From contig OX578138.1 of the NCBI GenBank assembly GCA_951213105.1, positions 64,765,040 through 64,829,039 on the forward strand: DNA of 64,000 nt, in the 5' to 3' direction. Below are positions 1 through 12,785 of this stretch, one piece after another. The notes beneath the pieces were generated by a model. That model ran no database searches and was not told the DNA's origin. It saw nothing but the letters and a program-made list of their open reading frames with translations. Source of the DNA: Amaurobius ferox. Lineage: Eukaryota > Arthropoda > Arachnida > Araneae > Amaurobiidae. The position numbers were made by a program, and so were the translations under genes. Position 1 is the stretch's first letter. Every line of letters begins with the position of its first letter.

Positions 1-426
1 GCCTAAATTCAGAGTCTGTTGTGTCAGTTATTTAAATTGAGCAATATAACCAAAACAGAAAAGAAGACTTGATGGCACTGTCGACACTGGAAGGGTTCTG
101 AAAAACAATATTTATTAATTAAGGCATTTGAAGTGGATTATATTTTGTTCCTATGCGGAAGTGTTTAATCTAATATAAATGAGGTAAGTGTTTGGTTAAG
201 ATGGAATCATAAAAAATACATTTATAAAAATCAATAACTGAAAAGTGTCCCAAGGTGTCCCACTTCGTCTCGTAAAAATGCAAACACATATTTCAATCAT
301 TAGGATGTTTCAATATGAAAAATGTTAAGGCTTAAATATTATTATTATTAACCTTTTTCTCGTTGACAATCTAGGGCGAAGACAGTTGGAAACAAATCGA
401 TAAAAACTTTTACACTTTGAATTCGC

Positions 427-488
427 CCGGCCGTCCAAATGGTTGCTCAAGCCCTCAGGGCGAGCCGGACGGTCTGGGTCTTCAACAC
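427..488. repeat. short dispersed repeat, copy 1
   Basis: A GC-richer segment of about 60 bp (GGCCGTCCAAATGGTTGC, then CGAGCCGGACGGTCTGGG) that recurs at 9872-9936 with the same order of blocks and, more weakly, at 49571-49613. It may be part of a SINE, but no clear tRNA-like promoter boxes were seen, so the class is open. Confidence 0.5.
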
Positions 489-2491
489 TCTGAATTCGTA
501 TTTTCTTTCCTCATGTCTAAAAATGCCTTTCTTCAAACTCATAGGATAACAATAACCTTGAACTAAATTAGCAATGGTTGAAAAGATCTCCTAATGATAT
601 AGCAAACATCCTAATAGCATCAGACCAAAATCGTTATGTAAAGGAAATACCAAACACAAGAGAAAATCTTCTCTAGAGATTGAGAATTTCGGACGAACTC
701 CCTGAATCGATTGGTGTGAAACCAAGATTAAATGATTCAGCTGTCGAAAAAAAACTCTTTACATGGTAATACACCAAGCATATTATAATTTTTAGGAATA
801 GGCGACAGATTTTTAGAGATAAAGTATTGCCAAACATTACAGATATCTTCATAGTTTTCTGAAGAAAATTATATTTAAAAGGTAAATTTTATCATTGCAC
901 ATTTCTCTGCAATAAATAGTTAAACAGCAGAGCTCTTTTCAGAATTTTTAAGGTTGCACAGTTAAAACAATATCCTTAAGAAATTAAAAATAATAATAAT
1001 TTTTTGAAGTTCAAATTAATCAAATACCATTAAATGCCAACAATTTGATAACTAGTTTAGTTTCTGCAAAACATTTATGTATGTTTTTATTCTGGCAAAA
1101 AATTAATATTATGCTTCATATTTTACTTTTCAAGAAACAGTTCTCAATTTCAAAGAATAAAAATTCCACAGCTTATCGTAGCACGAAAATATGGTACAAA
1201 ACCTTAAAAAAATAATTCTATATAAAACAGAACCCAGCAAGTTTATTTTTAAAAGGGTTTATATAACAGTTTTCATTTGGATCAATTACCGAGAATTTCA
1301 AACATCAAAATACATTTCGCCTATCCTCAGTCCACCCGCAGTTTATCTCAATAAGGTTCTGCATTTCAAAAGCGAAATACCCCGCTAGACAAGCCGCAAT
1401 AAAAATAAAACTCACAGGCAGGCATCGCAGGGGCGTGGGAATCGCAGATTCATTAACGATGTATCTCCACTCGATACAGAACTCTGAGGGTGATAGCAGA
1501 CGATAAATAGATGGGCAATTAAGATACCGCGGTTTTAACGTAAAAGGTTCAGCAGGAAGAAAGTGATATGTTAATTAGTAGATCATAAATTACGGGAAGT
1601 ATTTTTTTAATGGCGAAGTTTGTGTACAATTATAACGGAAATATTAAGTATTTATATATGGGAAACATTAGTAACACAAACAGGTTCTGTATTAAAAAAA
1701 AATCAAATACTAAAATCTACAACATAAATTTATAAATAAAATTTTCCTGTGAAACTGTACCCATGGACCAAATTCTAAAATTATTTGCAATAAAAATGAA
1801 GGTGAGGAATTTAAAATTACTATTAAATTAAAAAGGAAATTCAGTAATTAAAACCTTTTTTAATAATTTACACTTCTAGCATAAAATGTAAAGACAACAT
1901 TTTACAGTTTAGGTTCATTTGTATACCAAATACTACAATTATGTTAATCATCGTTTAAAATACAAGCGTTAAATGGATTATTCTCTTATATTTTCAACCT
2001 ACAAAGTATAAATGATGATAAAAATCTTTATTACAATATATCATAAAACAAAACTAGTTGCGGTATTCGCAACTAGCGGTCCCTTTTTTTTAGAAAATAC
2101 AATTGTTAGCAATCACTTTTTATGAGCATATAAAGAAAAGGAAAACGTAACCGCAAGGTCGACTCGACTACTCCCTAAATATGTACCTGTGATTCGTTCT
2201 TTGATCTGCTTTCGATGTGATGATATTTCCTAAATATCAGTGAAAATTGCAATTCGTGTACACCCGGGCAGGAGGAGTGATACGACCCCCCCCCTCCCCC
2301 CGCGAAACCAGACCTCTATCCTGACATACACAATTTAAATCGAAACTGATTGACCAGAGACTCTGATTAACACAATGTAAGATATACGTTTTAACCTTTA
2401 GCTACGGTGTAAACGAACAAAGCGGGCGTGATGCTTCCTAAAGTATAAAAATTTCATGCAATACATATACACACGAATAGCGGGTGTGGTA

Positions 2492-2512
2492 CCCCCCCCC
2501 CCCCCCCCCCCC
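2492..2512. repeat. homopolymer C tract
   Basis: An uninterrupted run of 21 C. A similar C-rich stretch occurs about 200 bp to the left (2287-2303), and both sit in similar surroundings followed by CG(C/T)GAAA, which suggests two copies of one old repeat. Confidence 0.8.
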
Positions 2513-3430
2513 GTGAAAATTTCGTGTTAATTAGAGCTACAGGAGCTAAGCTAGATCAAAATGCCAATGAAAAAAATGTGAGGGTTATAATCGAAATTGT
2601 GCCCTTACGACGGATGCAAATTAATTAGTAATTTCAATCATAGCAAAGATTAGCACTATTTCCCACAAACATAGTTTTATATTTCCAATACTCTTATGAA
2701 CCGATCACAGAATATAATATGTAATTATTTTACAAAAATCTCATCAATCCAGCAATAGCTCCAGTATTGGAGCTCTGAATAACAAATTTATTTTTAACTG
2801 TGTAAACCATTTAAATGTTACTTCTTTTCAAATGGCAACAGCATTTGAAACAATGAGATTAGAATTTGACGATAAATTGCGCAAAAATCTGTATCGTTGA
2901 TCCAAATGTTCGTAATTATAGCATGTTACCCTTCATTTTAAAGGGCTTGGAAAAAATATTTCGATTGATACTAAGTTTAACAATGTACCTCTCATGCGGG
3001 TAACTTGCACCTCCTCGAGAGAGGGCCTTATGTCACGAACACAAAAATTGTATCGCGGTTATTTTTTCCTACAATGATTGAAACTATTACGTTTCGTAAT
3101 AATTGTGCCCTTATAGAGGCTATATATAACCCTTTTATGCATAATTGTGTCAAATTTTGTCATATGCTGCCATATTAAGTAAATATACAATTTCGAAGTT
3201 TTAGCTAGAATAAAAAAAAAATTCTATTTAGTTTTAGATTTGTAGTTAACAAAGCTCGATAAAAAGATTTGTGAAAATTCCTTAATATTTGTGGCAGTTA
3301 TCGTATACACAGGAAGTCGACCACAGACATATGACAGACAGATGGATATCACTTTAAAAATAGTCAAAATATGTTCAGCAAGTCCTAAACATATCTTGGT
3401 ATCAAAATCGAAAATTTTCACGAAAACAAT

Positions 3431-3465
3431 ACTTTCTCATGCTATATTCTATAGCATGAGAAAGT
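3431..3465. repeat. perfect 16-bp inverted repeat with 3-base loop
   Basis: The arm ACTTTCTCATGCTATA (3431-3446) is followed by TTC and then its exact reverse complement (3450-3465). Transcribed on either strand it would form a perfect hairpin. It may mark the end of a decayed transposon; no matching partner end was found. Confidence 0.85.
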
Positions 3466-3987
3466 AAAAAACTTTGATAATCGTATAAAAAAACTACGGC
3501 CTTTTTCAAAATTTTAGCACATGGGGCACTTTTAAATATATTTAGCTGTAGTTTGCAAAAAATGGAGATCCTACCGCGAAAATTGTATTAAAAGATTAAT
3601 TTTCTAGATAGTATCTATTTAGATCTTTTTAAGACATTTGTTTTTCATCGTTCTGGAATTAAAAACACTGTAACGATGGAATCTATCGTTCTGGAAATTA
3701 AAACTCTGTATTGATTTTTTTTTTTTAATTTTCTGCAATTGAGCAGCAAAACTGTAATTTTTAGCTTCAGTTACAAAAAAATAAAAAAAATCGCAGATCT
3801 AAAATGAGTTTTAATGGTTAAAATACGATATTAATTTTTAAAATGGATCTCCTTATCGCTCTTTTCCAGAAACTTTTTTTAATTAGTAGGCTTTTTACCA
3901 CTTTTTCGAAATTCTGACTCTTTAGCTCCCTTCGAAACCATCGTAGATCGAAAACTGAGGAAGATACATTTATCAGGACGATATCGA

Positions 3988-4018
3988 CCCCCCCCCCCCC
4001 ACACACACACACACACAC
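3988..4018. repeat. compound (C)n(AC)n microsatellite
   Basis: Thirteen C followed by nine AC dinucleotides. The same compound form, C-run then AC-run, occurs at 60806-60833. The shared flank TATCAGGACGATATCGACC at this site suggests it lies inside a dispersed repeat. Confidence 0.85.
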
Positions 4019-4094
4019 TTTTAAAAGGTTTTTCAAATATATTTTAAAATCTATTCGAAGTTTTCGAAATTTCGAAAGTTTCCTTTAATTCACG

Positions 4095-4154
4095 GGAATA
4101 AGGGGGACATACTAACAAACATACATGGATGCATTTTCACTGGTTAATAATAAG
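4095..4154 (+). repeat. dispersed repeat with GGGGGACATAC motif, copy 1
   Basis: AGGGGGACATAC, a run of (A)CATA units, then ATGG...TTTTCA and TTAATAATAA. The same order of blocks is found at 41153-41208. The family was not identified. Confidence 0.5.
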
Positions 4155-6051
4155 ATAGTATCAACCGAGACACAACTAACAATTACTTTATTCCAGGTAC
4201 TATTTTTAGCATCGAGATATTTTCTTCATCTTTGATTTGGCAAATACCTACCATATAATAAAATCCGGCACCAGAAGTTAGTTTTTCGTTTCACTACTGG
4301 CATTCATTCATTCATTCATTGTCATATATTAAAATTTTCCCCCCAGAAGTTAAAGTTAGTCTTCAGTTTCACTATTGACTATTCATTTGAGCATCAATAA
4401 TATTATCATCTTGCATATCTATATTATTCTCTTACTCAATAACGTCACCTTCATCTTACTATCATTATTTATATTCTTATATTAACTCCATAACTGATAC
4501 AATATCTATATTTCACTTTGACAATTACATCTTTCCTTTTCTTTTCAATAAAATTTTCTTTAATATCATCATAACCACAATTCGTCATAACTACAATTTT
4601 GGGGCTCAAAAGCAAAATTATATTTTGAGTCTCCTTTCTAACTGAAATTTTTTGGGTGTATTTTTAAGTAATTTAACTAATGAATGTATTTATTATATGC
4701 AAAAGATAACATATAATCGTATCAGATAAATATGTTAATAAAATATTTGCAAAAATCTAAAAGTTTTTTCGAGACTTTTTGCAGCAAACTAGTTCTGTCA
4801 TATTCATATTTCTAGCCTCACTGTTTTCATTTACCAGAAGGGCTAAATCACTCATTGTGATTGTCTGATAGAATTTATTTTGAGGTCTTTTATAGGTTTT
4901 AATTGTTTAATGACCATTCAACAGAAGCTAAGGTTATAGGCAAAATAAAAAACGGGGTGGGGTGGGTGGGGAAACTAATATATTACAAAATATATATCTG
5001 AAAAGTAGCTTTCCATCGATTTATATTTGTTAACACTTTTGCGAAATTTTTAATCATCATCAACGGTTTTAGATCATTTTTCATCAATGTTTGAATGTGC
5101 AAATTTAATGGGGAATTGTGTTGGAAAGAAAGTTTTTCCCGAGGAATTTCGTATTTTACAATAAATTCTAATCCGCTGATTTCAATTTTATTTATTTATT
5201 TTTTTTTTTTTTTTGCGATTGACATATATATAGGTAGTTCTGTCCGAATTCCTTTCTAATCCTGAGACCCCCTCCCTAAGCGTTGTTTGCTTTGGCTACC
5301 CGATTACACTCATGATCTCATAATCCTTTTTATATTTACTTCAAATAACTATCCTTATAAATTCAACAAATTTTCATAAAACATAAAACAATGCTGGCAG
5401 TATTAAAAGGGCTTATCCACACTAGTATGTTGAGATCCAGTACCAATGACAAGGGCTACGAAAAACAATTTTAGTTACTTAGTTATTTAGAAAAACAATT
5501 TTAGTAACTTAGTTTCCTGAAATAGGATTAGCCATTCTTTCTCATTGATTACACACTCTGCCGGAATTGTTGATCATCTTAGATTTGTTTCATTAATATG
5601 ATATACAGAGTTCTTGGACAAGCACCCCAATAACGATGTAAGAAAATGTCTTATGTGTGTACAAGTTAGGTCTAGTGACCATGCCCGATCAAATAAAACT
5701 GATTGCAGTGGATAATTAAAAAAATTGGCAAACAAACCAGAATAGATGAAAAAAAAAACTGCAAAATTGTAAATCATTGGGATCATGGATAAAATCATAG
5801 GAACCAAAATTAAAACTGTTACAAAAGGAAACTCTATATGAATCTTTGGCACAATCTGGTTCTTGGCGAATGGCTGTCTTATTCAGGAATGCTAAAAGAA
5901 ACAACAATAACATGCCCAGGGATCAATACCTTTAGATTAAAAGACTCTTAATGAGTACTAGATTAAGAACTTTTAATTAGTAACAGGTGATATACAATGT
6001 ATTTTCAAGTTCTACTTTAATTTTTTTAGTTAAATTAATTATGTGTGTGTG

Positions 6052-6057
6052 TTTATT
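6052..6057 (-). terminator. candidate polyadenylation signal of IDUA
   Basis: Plus-strand TTTATT reads AATAAA on the minus strand, about 115 bases beyond the IDUA stop codon. It is a fitting distance, but the hexamer is common in such AT-rich DNA. Confidence 0.4.
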
Positions 6058-6110
6058 ATTCAAAGAAAAGTCAATTTTAGAAATACTGTCATAGTAATAG
6101 AAAAGGAAAA

Positions 6111-6171
6111 GCAGTATAATTAAGTAGTATAAATAAGCAGTATAAATAAGCTGTATAAATAAGAAGTATAA
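6111..6171. repeat. short tandem repeat next to the IDUA stop codon
   Basis: About four degenerate copies of a 13-16 base unit, GCAGTATAAATAAG, running up to the stop codon of IDUA. In the gene's orientation it forms the start of the 3' UTR. Confidence 0.6.
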
Positions 6172-8142
6172 TTAATATTGAGTATACTTTACAGGAACTG
6201 AAAAAGGCCCATGAATATACCAGTAATCTATTGCATATACACGGTAGAAACCTAAGATGGTGCAATAAAGATCATTTTCAAAGCATGAATGCCAGTATGA
6301 TGGAAACACAACATTTTTCTTGTTAAGTTGAATATAAGGTCCTTGAGCATGCACACTGTATTCCACATTGTAAGAAAGTACGCATCTGTTACGATTATCT
6401 GTCCAAGAAATTTGCAAAGAGTTATTTGTTATTTGTAAAAAATGCACATTTTCAACCTTCTTTAGAACTTGTCTCTTTTTACATATATTAATCATAGTTA
6501 CACCAGGGTTTAAAATGTGTAAACAATGTTTCCAAGGAGATAAGCTTTTAATATTCCATGGTCCATATATCTGTGGTTCCTCATAATTCTTTATTGATGC
6601 AAATTGGTGAGTTGTTGGAAATGAGGGTTTACCAAGATTTTCCCATATAAGATATGGATTGGTATCCACATTGTTTATTTCAAAAATAACCATCTTGGCA
6701 TTCTTACTACTTAAAGAGAAGTTCAAAATGAGATTAACTTCATATGTTATATTTGATAAAAGAGTATCAACACTATTATACATGACAATAACAACTTGAT
6801 TTCTATTTGAAATACAATGAGTGGCAATTACACCAAAATCAGAAACTGGTAGGACTTCTTTACCTTCTTTATATACTTTAGTAGATAAAATATTTGGACA
6901 AAGCTGACTAAGTAAACCAAAAATGGCATAAACTGGTTTCTTGATAAATTGAACATATTTGGGATTTGTGTCATTTACTTGAAACCGTGCTAACAAAGTT
7001 CTTTCAGTAAACTGATAAGGAAAATAACTTAAAAAGGCATTATCATTGCTCAGCAAATTGAAATGCACATCTTTTGTTTCATTTTTCATGTAATACTCAT
7101 CAATATGTTTCAGAATAATCTTTACGACCATAGCAGCATAGGTAGTATCAGCTCTCCAGGTTTGAGGAAGGGCCCAATTCTTCAATGGATCTGCTTCATC
7201 ATTATAAAATGGTACACTATAAGAGATTTTCATATTGCTTCTGATATAGTCAATAGTTTCCCTTTCTTCAATTAGAATTTCAGAAGAACTACCATTTCCC
7301 TTTTTATGAAAAGAAATGAAATCTAAGCGACTCCCAATTTCACCAGTAAAATAATTTTTGCCCTTGACACAGTGTTCAAGCATGGCCCAACAAAGGGGAG
7401 AATGTCCTTTCTTTGGAATTCGGCAAGATCCTCCAGGTCCACCAAACTTCAAGCGTTTATCAGCAAGTTTTAAACCTTCAGAGCAAGCATCATAGTAGTT
7501 CAAAAAGCCTTGAACAGTGAAATTTAAATTGTCAAAATCATGATGATCAGGCTCATTCCAAGTTTCAAAATTCCATTTCATTATGTACTCAATACCATAC
7601 AAAGCAATATAATGATTAGCAATAGTTTTGACTAAATCTCTCCACATATATACTTGAGTATTATTTTCAAAGTCAGTATAATAATTTGATGGATTACCCA
7701 TAAGTTCAAAACCCAAATATAAATCATTCTTCCATAGTTCATATATTAGTCCATCAAGATATGTGAAGTTATATGAAACACTGAAGTTAGAGTCTACTTT
7801 TATACTTATTGAATCTAACAACCAATGAATACGAACTTGAGAAATTCCCTTGAATGGAAGAGATCCCATATGGAACAAATTTTGCTTTAGATCACTTGAT
7901 AAAAAGAAGTTAAATGATTGTTGATGAGGATCAGGGGGGCATAAACCAGTACTCTTCCAAAACTGAGGAAGAACATTAGTTGAAATATCCCTTATTACAA
8001 TATCATAGTGCTGGAAACTTTGAGAATTGATATAGTATTTATGCGGAAAATAAAAGGTGTTCTTCTGATATGGTTGAAATGAATATTTGGAAAATATATT
8101 ACAAAGTATTAATACAGGAATATAAAACATTAAAAGTAACAT
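6172..8142 (-). CDS. IDUA: alpha-L-iduronidase (glycoside hydrolase family 39), single exon
   Basis: Lysosomal enzyme that removes terminal alpha-L-iduronic acid from dermatan and heparan sulfate. The 656-residue product is close to the usual family length. A hydrophobic stretch at residues 2-16 fits a signal peptide. The GH39 barrel fills roughly residues 40-420. WNEPDH holds the expected acid/base Glu197, and YNDEADPL holds the expected nucleophile Glu316. The C-terminal 100 residues look like the fibronectin type III-like domain of IDUA. About ten N-X-S/T sequons suit a glycosylated lysosomal protein. The ATG at 8142 is the first in frame and precedes the hydrophobic segment; an AG about 10 bases upstream could be the acceptor of a 5' UTR intron. 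The frame has no stop or frameshift. Unlike the many-exon mammalian gene, the coding region has no intron, so it could be a functional retrocopy or a lineage with intron loss; no 3' poly(A) remnant is seen. Confidence 0.96.
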   Translation of the reverse strand: MLLLMFYIPVLILCNIFSKYSFQPYQKNTFYFPHKYYINSQSFQHYDIVIRDISTNVLPQFWKSTGLCPPDPHQQSFNFFLSSDLKQNLFHMGSLPFKGISQVRIHWLLDSISIKVDSNFSVSYNFTYLDGLIYELWKNDLYLGFELMGNPSNYYTDFENNTQVYMWRDLVKTIANHYIALYGIEYIMKWNFETWNEPDHHDFDNLNFTVQGFLNYYDACSEGLKLADKRLKFGGPGGSCRIPKKGHSPLCWAMLEHCVKGKNYFTGEIGSRLDFISFHKKGNGSSSEILIEERETIDYIRSNMKISYSVPFYNDEADPLKNWALPQTWRADTTYAAMVVKIILKHIDEYYMKNETKDVHFNLLSNDNAFLSYFPYQFTERTLLARFQVNDTNPKYVQFIKKPVYAIFGLLSQLCPNILSTKVYKEGKEVLPVSDFGVIATHCISNRNQVVIVMYNSVDTLLSNITYEVNLILNFSLSSKNAKMVIFEINNVDTNPYLIWENLGKPSFPTTHQFASIKNYEEPQIYGPWNIKSLSPWKHCLHILNPGVTMINICKKRQVLKKVENVHFLQITNNSLQISWTDNRNRCVLSYNVEYSVHAQGPYIQLNKKNVVFPSYWHSCFENDLYCTILGFYRVYAIDYWYIHGPFSVPVKYTQY

Positions 8143-8802
8143 ATTTATCCTGGTAACACTTAGCTTTGTATAATAGCTATCCTGGTGATTGTGATGGGTA
8201 ACCCTAACGTGAGAACTTCTACAATGATCTCTTCATTTAAGTTGGGGGCTCTGACTCTACTAAGTATTCTTTATAGTACTACTCCAGGTTCTCAAACTTA
8301 TGGATCTTCAACTGGATAAAATCCTCATAGTTGGTTTGAAATAGTCGATCTGTTTCATTTTAACTTCATTCCATGATTGGAACTATAAGTAATCAGCGAT
8401 AAAAATGCAATAGTGTTATTCTCTAAACAATCACTGATGTTTAATTTTCTAGATCATCAATTCTTTGCTTCTGACATGGATACTCAAAAGGCTTGAACCA
8501 AGTGCAAATATTAATAGTGAGATGCCTGAAAATAAAAGGTTTTTTGAATTTAAATTGCGGAAAATTGATAAACGATTTTTAAATGTTTCTTTTTTTTATT
8601 CAAAAGTAAAAGGTCAGAAATTAAGTTTCAAGACTACTTTCAATGCAATCATATTAGAGCACTGGTAGGAGCACAAAGCAATAAAAAAAAAATAACAGAT
8701 GATTCTATTATGCACTGCAGCAAGGCCATCCAAATAATTTTGGAACAGTCACAGAGCCATGACAATTCCGCTGTTCTTATTGATGGATATACTAAACATT
8801 AA

Positions 8803-9165
8803 ATTATGTTTTCAGTTAGATAAAACTGTATCTGAAATCTACAAATTTCTAAAGTAAATGCATGGTAACAATGACTGCTATGTCATGCTCTCGTACTTTT
8901 GGGTGCTTTGCAAGATTCTGTAATGGCTGCGAGAATATTACAGATGATGAGCATTCTATAAAACAAAAAATAATTCACACTTCAAAAATGATCAAAAAAA
9001 TTCTCAAATTGATTGCGCCTGATCGTCCTGTGACTCTCCAGATGATGAAAGAATAACTTAGGATTAGCAGATACACAATTTGGGAAAATGGAAGATGTGT
9101 GTCAGGTTCATTCCACACTAATGAACTAAGTTTATCAGGTCATCTAACTGATGAACTATTTTAAA
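8803..9165 (+). pseudogene. decayed mariner transposase, N-terminal fragment
   Basis: Reading across frames gives a weak but ordered match to the mariner DNA-binding region: LCFQLDKTVSEIYKFLK, then MSCSRTFGCFARFCNG with DDEHS, then DRPVTLQMMKE and LRISRYTIWE. This corresponds to the paired helix-turn-helix part of the transposase. There are in-frame stops and the frame shifts near 8856-8862, and no catalytic domain follows. It is a different and older copy than the mariner at 36.3 kb. Confidence 0.6.
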
Positions 9166-9871
9166 GACTAGAAACATGCAAAGCAATGTTGATGGTGATC
9201 CCTCCTTGGCCAAAACTAATTTTACATTTTCAAATTTTCATTTTAAAACAAATGGATTATATATAAAAACCAGTTAACCTTTTACATTAAATATCAACAT
9301 CTAAAGGTAATTCTAGCATATAAACAATAGTTATCCCCTTAAATACCATAAATTACATATTCTCTATTTCTACATATAATAGGTATATAAATATGCACAG
9401 GCACACACAAAAGAATATTAATGGTACATCCATTACAGATGCTCCAGGCTATGGGCCTCCATTGTGAGTCCTATAGTTTTATAAAGCTCACTATTGGAAC
9501 TTCCTGTAGTAGGCTGAAGAACTACGGAACTACAACCCACTGCTTACAAATATTAATCCAGGATTTTGCAAGTATAATGTAAATGTCACTGTCAAAACTG
9601 ATGTTAAAAAGCATGTAAAAAAAATGAAAATGCTTTTATAGCACTAACTGTATCAATCATTTTGGAGATGAAAAACAACCTACTTCTTCAGGATAAAAAT
9701 AAGTCACAATATGAATCCAGAAAAGTCACACTACAGTGTTCACGCAGAGTACGATCACGTTAAACATGTGGGTCCGTAAGTCCTTCCGAGAGGTTGGTAG
9801 TAAGGGAAGGAAGATACGGTTCTTGTAGATGCCTCTCCCACTAGGTTCCGGTCTAAACTGGGTGGCTCTTT

Positions 9872-9936
9872 CCGGCCATCCAAACAGTTACCTTGCACCT
9901 TTCAGGTGAGTCGGACGGTTTGGGTCTTAACAACAC
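9872..9936. repeat. short dispersed repeat, copy 2
   Basis: CCGGCCATCCAAACAGTTAC, then GTGAGTCGGACGGTTTGGG and TCTTAACAACAC, the same block order as 427-488. The 100 bases to its left are also GC-richer than their surroundings and may belong to the same element. Confidence 0.5.
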
Positions 9937-12785
9937 CACTTACAAATCTAGAGAAGTCACACTACAAATCAGTCAAGTCTTTATTTTGAAGGAGACCATT
10001 TATTGCCTCTAAAACTGGTAGTTAGCTAAGCATTTTGCTCAGCGTTATTAACAAAAATTTTGTTAGGTAGTTTATGTATGTTATTACAAATGATAAGTCC
10101 ATATAACAAAAACAGTGGTAGCTCCAGTCCAATGGAGCTAAAATGGATTTGCACGAATAACATTTTATAAAATAAAACTCCAATAAAGTCCCATAGGTTT
10201 ATTAGATTTTTTCAGACTCATTTGATTTGTTTACAGAATTTCAAAGTGCTACAAATTACTCGCTAACTATTTAACTAGCTAGCCCTTTTAGTTTTCACCA
10301 TGATTTCATCTGCAATACTCCGACCATAGACTTCACAGCAAAATATCACATTATTTTACTAACTTGCTTGGTAGTATATAAATTAAAATTTTTACAATAC
10401 ATCTGATGAGATTTTAGATTCAAGTTAATCTATAAACTTGCCAGGTGGCACATAAATATGTTCTTGAATACATATATTTCCATCTATTCTGTTCAAACCT
10501 CATCAATCATTAAATATCTTTAGAATACCCAAGTTCATTTAACTTCTTAATTATTTTAAAACAAAATATCCTGTACTTAAGCACCAATACTTTACCAAGA
10601 AGTAAATAAATAGAGCTGCAACGCTCATGACATTTTAAATATTAGATTTCTCACCCATTAGGAAACCCAGATTAAAATACTACAATATCAAAATTATAAC
10701 CACTATACATTAAAAACTAAGAGTTTGATCCAAAATCCAATTATATACACTTGTAACTTTCAAAGCGCTATAAATTCTTGCTTATTGTTCATAGCTAGCA
10801 CTTTTAGTTTTTTTTAGTTATTCTAGCACTTTTAGTTTTTGAGATATAAGCATTGCAAACTGAAAAATTTTTAAATTTTTAATCTTCTTCAACTTGACAA
10901 GATGATTAAGCAAAAACTATTAAAGCTTTTTAAAAATATATAGATAGATCAAGAAACTAGATTTCCTAATACATAGTTTTGTCCCTCACTATTTATATCC
11001 ATCTTTTATAGTTTCATAGATATTTCGAATGAAAGTAAGAAAAATGAGAAAAAAAAAAAAAACTCTCTCAGACAGATAGAATTTTTTTTTTAAAGTTCAA
11101 AATATTATAATTAATTTTTTTCTCTTAAATTTAACCATATTTTGACAAAGCAAGAAAAGTTAGTTACATTTTTGTTTATTAGGTTCAGTGATAAATGTGC
11201 CCAGTGTTTACATTTTTCATAAGGCTCCAATTTCTGCCACAGATACCTCAAGCATAGATGTTATTCACATAAAAAAAAAAGACAAAAGGAATCAAATTTA
11301 AAAGAAATGTTTTCAGGAGCATCTAAATGCATTTAGTTAAGTAAGATTTTATTTAATGAGCACAACTTCAATATTATTTAGCAAGCAGTAGTATATAGAA
11401 ATCAATTCTATAAATTCTCTAAGCAATTTGAATTTGGGTATATTACACACTAATGCAACCAGAAATAAAATTTAGGAGGAGGGAGGGGTGTTAACCAAAT
11501 ATTATGTTTCCCATTTCTCCAAATATATTTTCTCAGAATTTCAGTGGGTTCCTATCACTTCCTGGAGGAGGGGGGTATGACAACCCTCTTGGTGCACTGA
11601 TAATAGCATTTAATTATAATAGAATCAAGCTATTGTTAATTTAAAAAGGATTTTCAACAAAATACCTCAAATGTTACAATAACTACTATAACAAATATAT
11701 GGCATTGGTATTTATTAATATTAATTTTAACAATATCAATCAATACAAAACTGGAAATAAACATATAAATTCTAAACTCAATATAATACTAATACATGCT
11801 TAAAACATTAAATGCTAATAATTCTGATTGACAGTTTATTAAACCTGAAAATCCAAATTTTCGCTTAGTAGCAAGTGGCCAGAAGTTTTAGTTTAGTGGA
11901 GAATTTGAGAGGGAAGACATACACAATTAGTAAATACTTTAGCAGTTTCTCAATTAAAACAGAATAGGAGAGGGAGAGAAGTAGTGGCCAGTAAGTTATT
12001 TATTTTAATCTTCAAACTACACTGTTTAATCGATCTGTGGCAAGTGATGCGTTCCTATTTTCAGGTCTTCCGTTTGGTTACTAAATAATTAAAATAAAAA
12101 CATGTCAAAATATAAGGTTTTCTTTATATAAAATACTGTGCCACAGCAACTCTATTTAGCACCTGGTGCGAAGTAATTTTGAATTATCTTTTTTTCTATA
12201 TGCCATATAGATCGAGGCATCACAGTTCCTAATGCAGAAGCACCACTCACTACCCTTGCTGAAATGCTGGTAAAATAAATTCTAACAATACTTTAATAAA
12301 GATGTAAATATGGGTCATTAACAAAAGACACAGAAGCTAGCTAGAGCTGGTTTTCATTAGTACAAAAGGCAATCCAGTTACAAATTTTCAAAGTCTGAGA
12401 CCAATTGTTGCAATTTAAAAGATAATTGGAATCAACTAACAAATTGTTTAGAAGATTGAATGTTATATTTAACTGAAACATCAAAGAAACTTATCAGTGC
12501 ACTACAATATGCAGTACTATGCTATCCTATTCTTTAAAAGATATTGATATCATGAACTGGAAATTTGACATTTCCTTTCAAATAAGTATCAATTGCTAAA
12601 GTTTTATGGTTCTTAAAGTTTGGGCAGGTCGTCTGTTTCTTGCCTCAGTGCATAAGTGTTGACAATATAGATATTAAAAAACAATTAAATGAATCAATTC
12701 TTAATTGCCACTCATATCTAACATATAAATATTTTAAAAGAATAATTTGTTTGTTGCATTACAAAAATCAATCTATCAGTGTGAG

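Larger units (their letters stand above)
1..6050. other. intergenic sequence without a recognisable gene
   Basis: No open frame here resembles a known protein; all are short and full of low-complexity residues. The stretch contains C-runs (about 2287-2303 and 2492-2512), a (C)n(AC)n tract at 3988-4018, a short CATT-type repeat near 4300-4320, a perfect palindrome at 3431-3465, and two short repeats that recur elsewhere in the window (427-488 and 4095-4154). It is probably decayed transposon sequence downstream of IDUA. Confidence 0.6.
8143..12785. other. intergenic sequence upstream of IDUA
   Basis: No host gene recognised. It holds a decayed mariner N-terminal fragment (8803-9165), a copy of the short dispersed repeat (9872-9936) and two similar G-rich motifs near 11475-11500 and 11563-11590 (GGAGGAGGG...TGACAACC type). 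Any IDUA promoter or 5' UTR exon would lie here or to the right, but none can be placed from sequence alone. Confidence 0.5.

Noticed and set aside
5574..5913. Overlapping minus-strand open frames with hydrophobic residues downstream of IDUA.
   Set aside because: Phe-rich translations of AT-rich DNA, no domain or conserved pattern.
8465..8668. A 67-codon plus-strand open frame starting MLLTWILKRLEPS.
   Set aside because: It lies before the mariner fragment but does not show mariner motifs; treated as chance.
9100..9180. CTGATGA followed by GAAAC near 9140-9175.
   Set aside because: The intervening bases do not form a stem II and no GTC or similar cleavage triplet follows.
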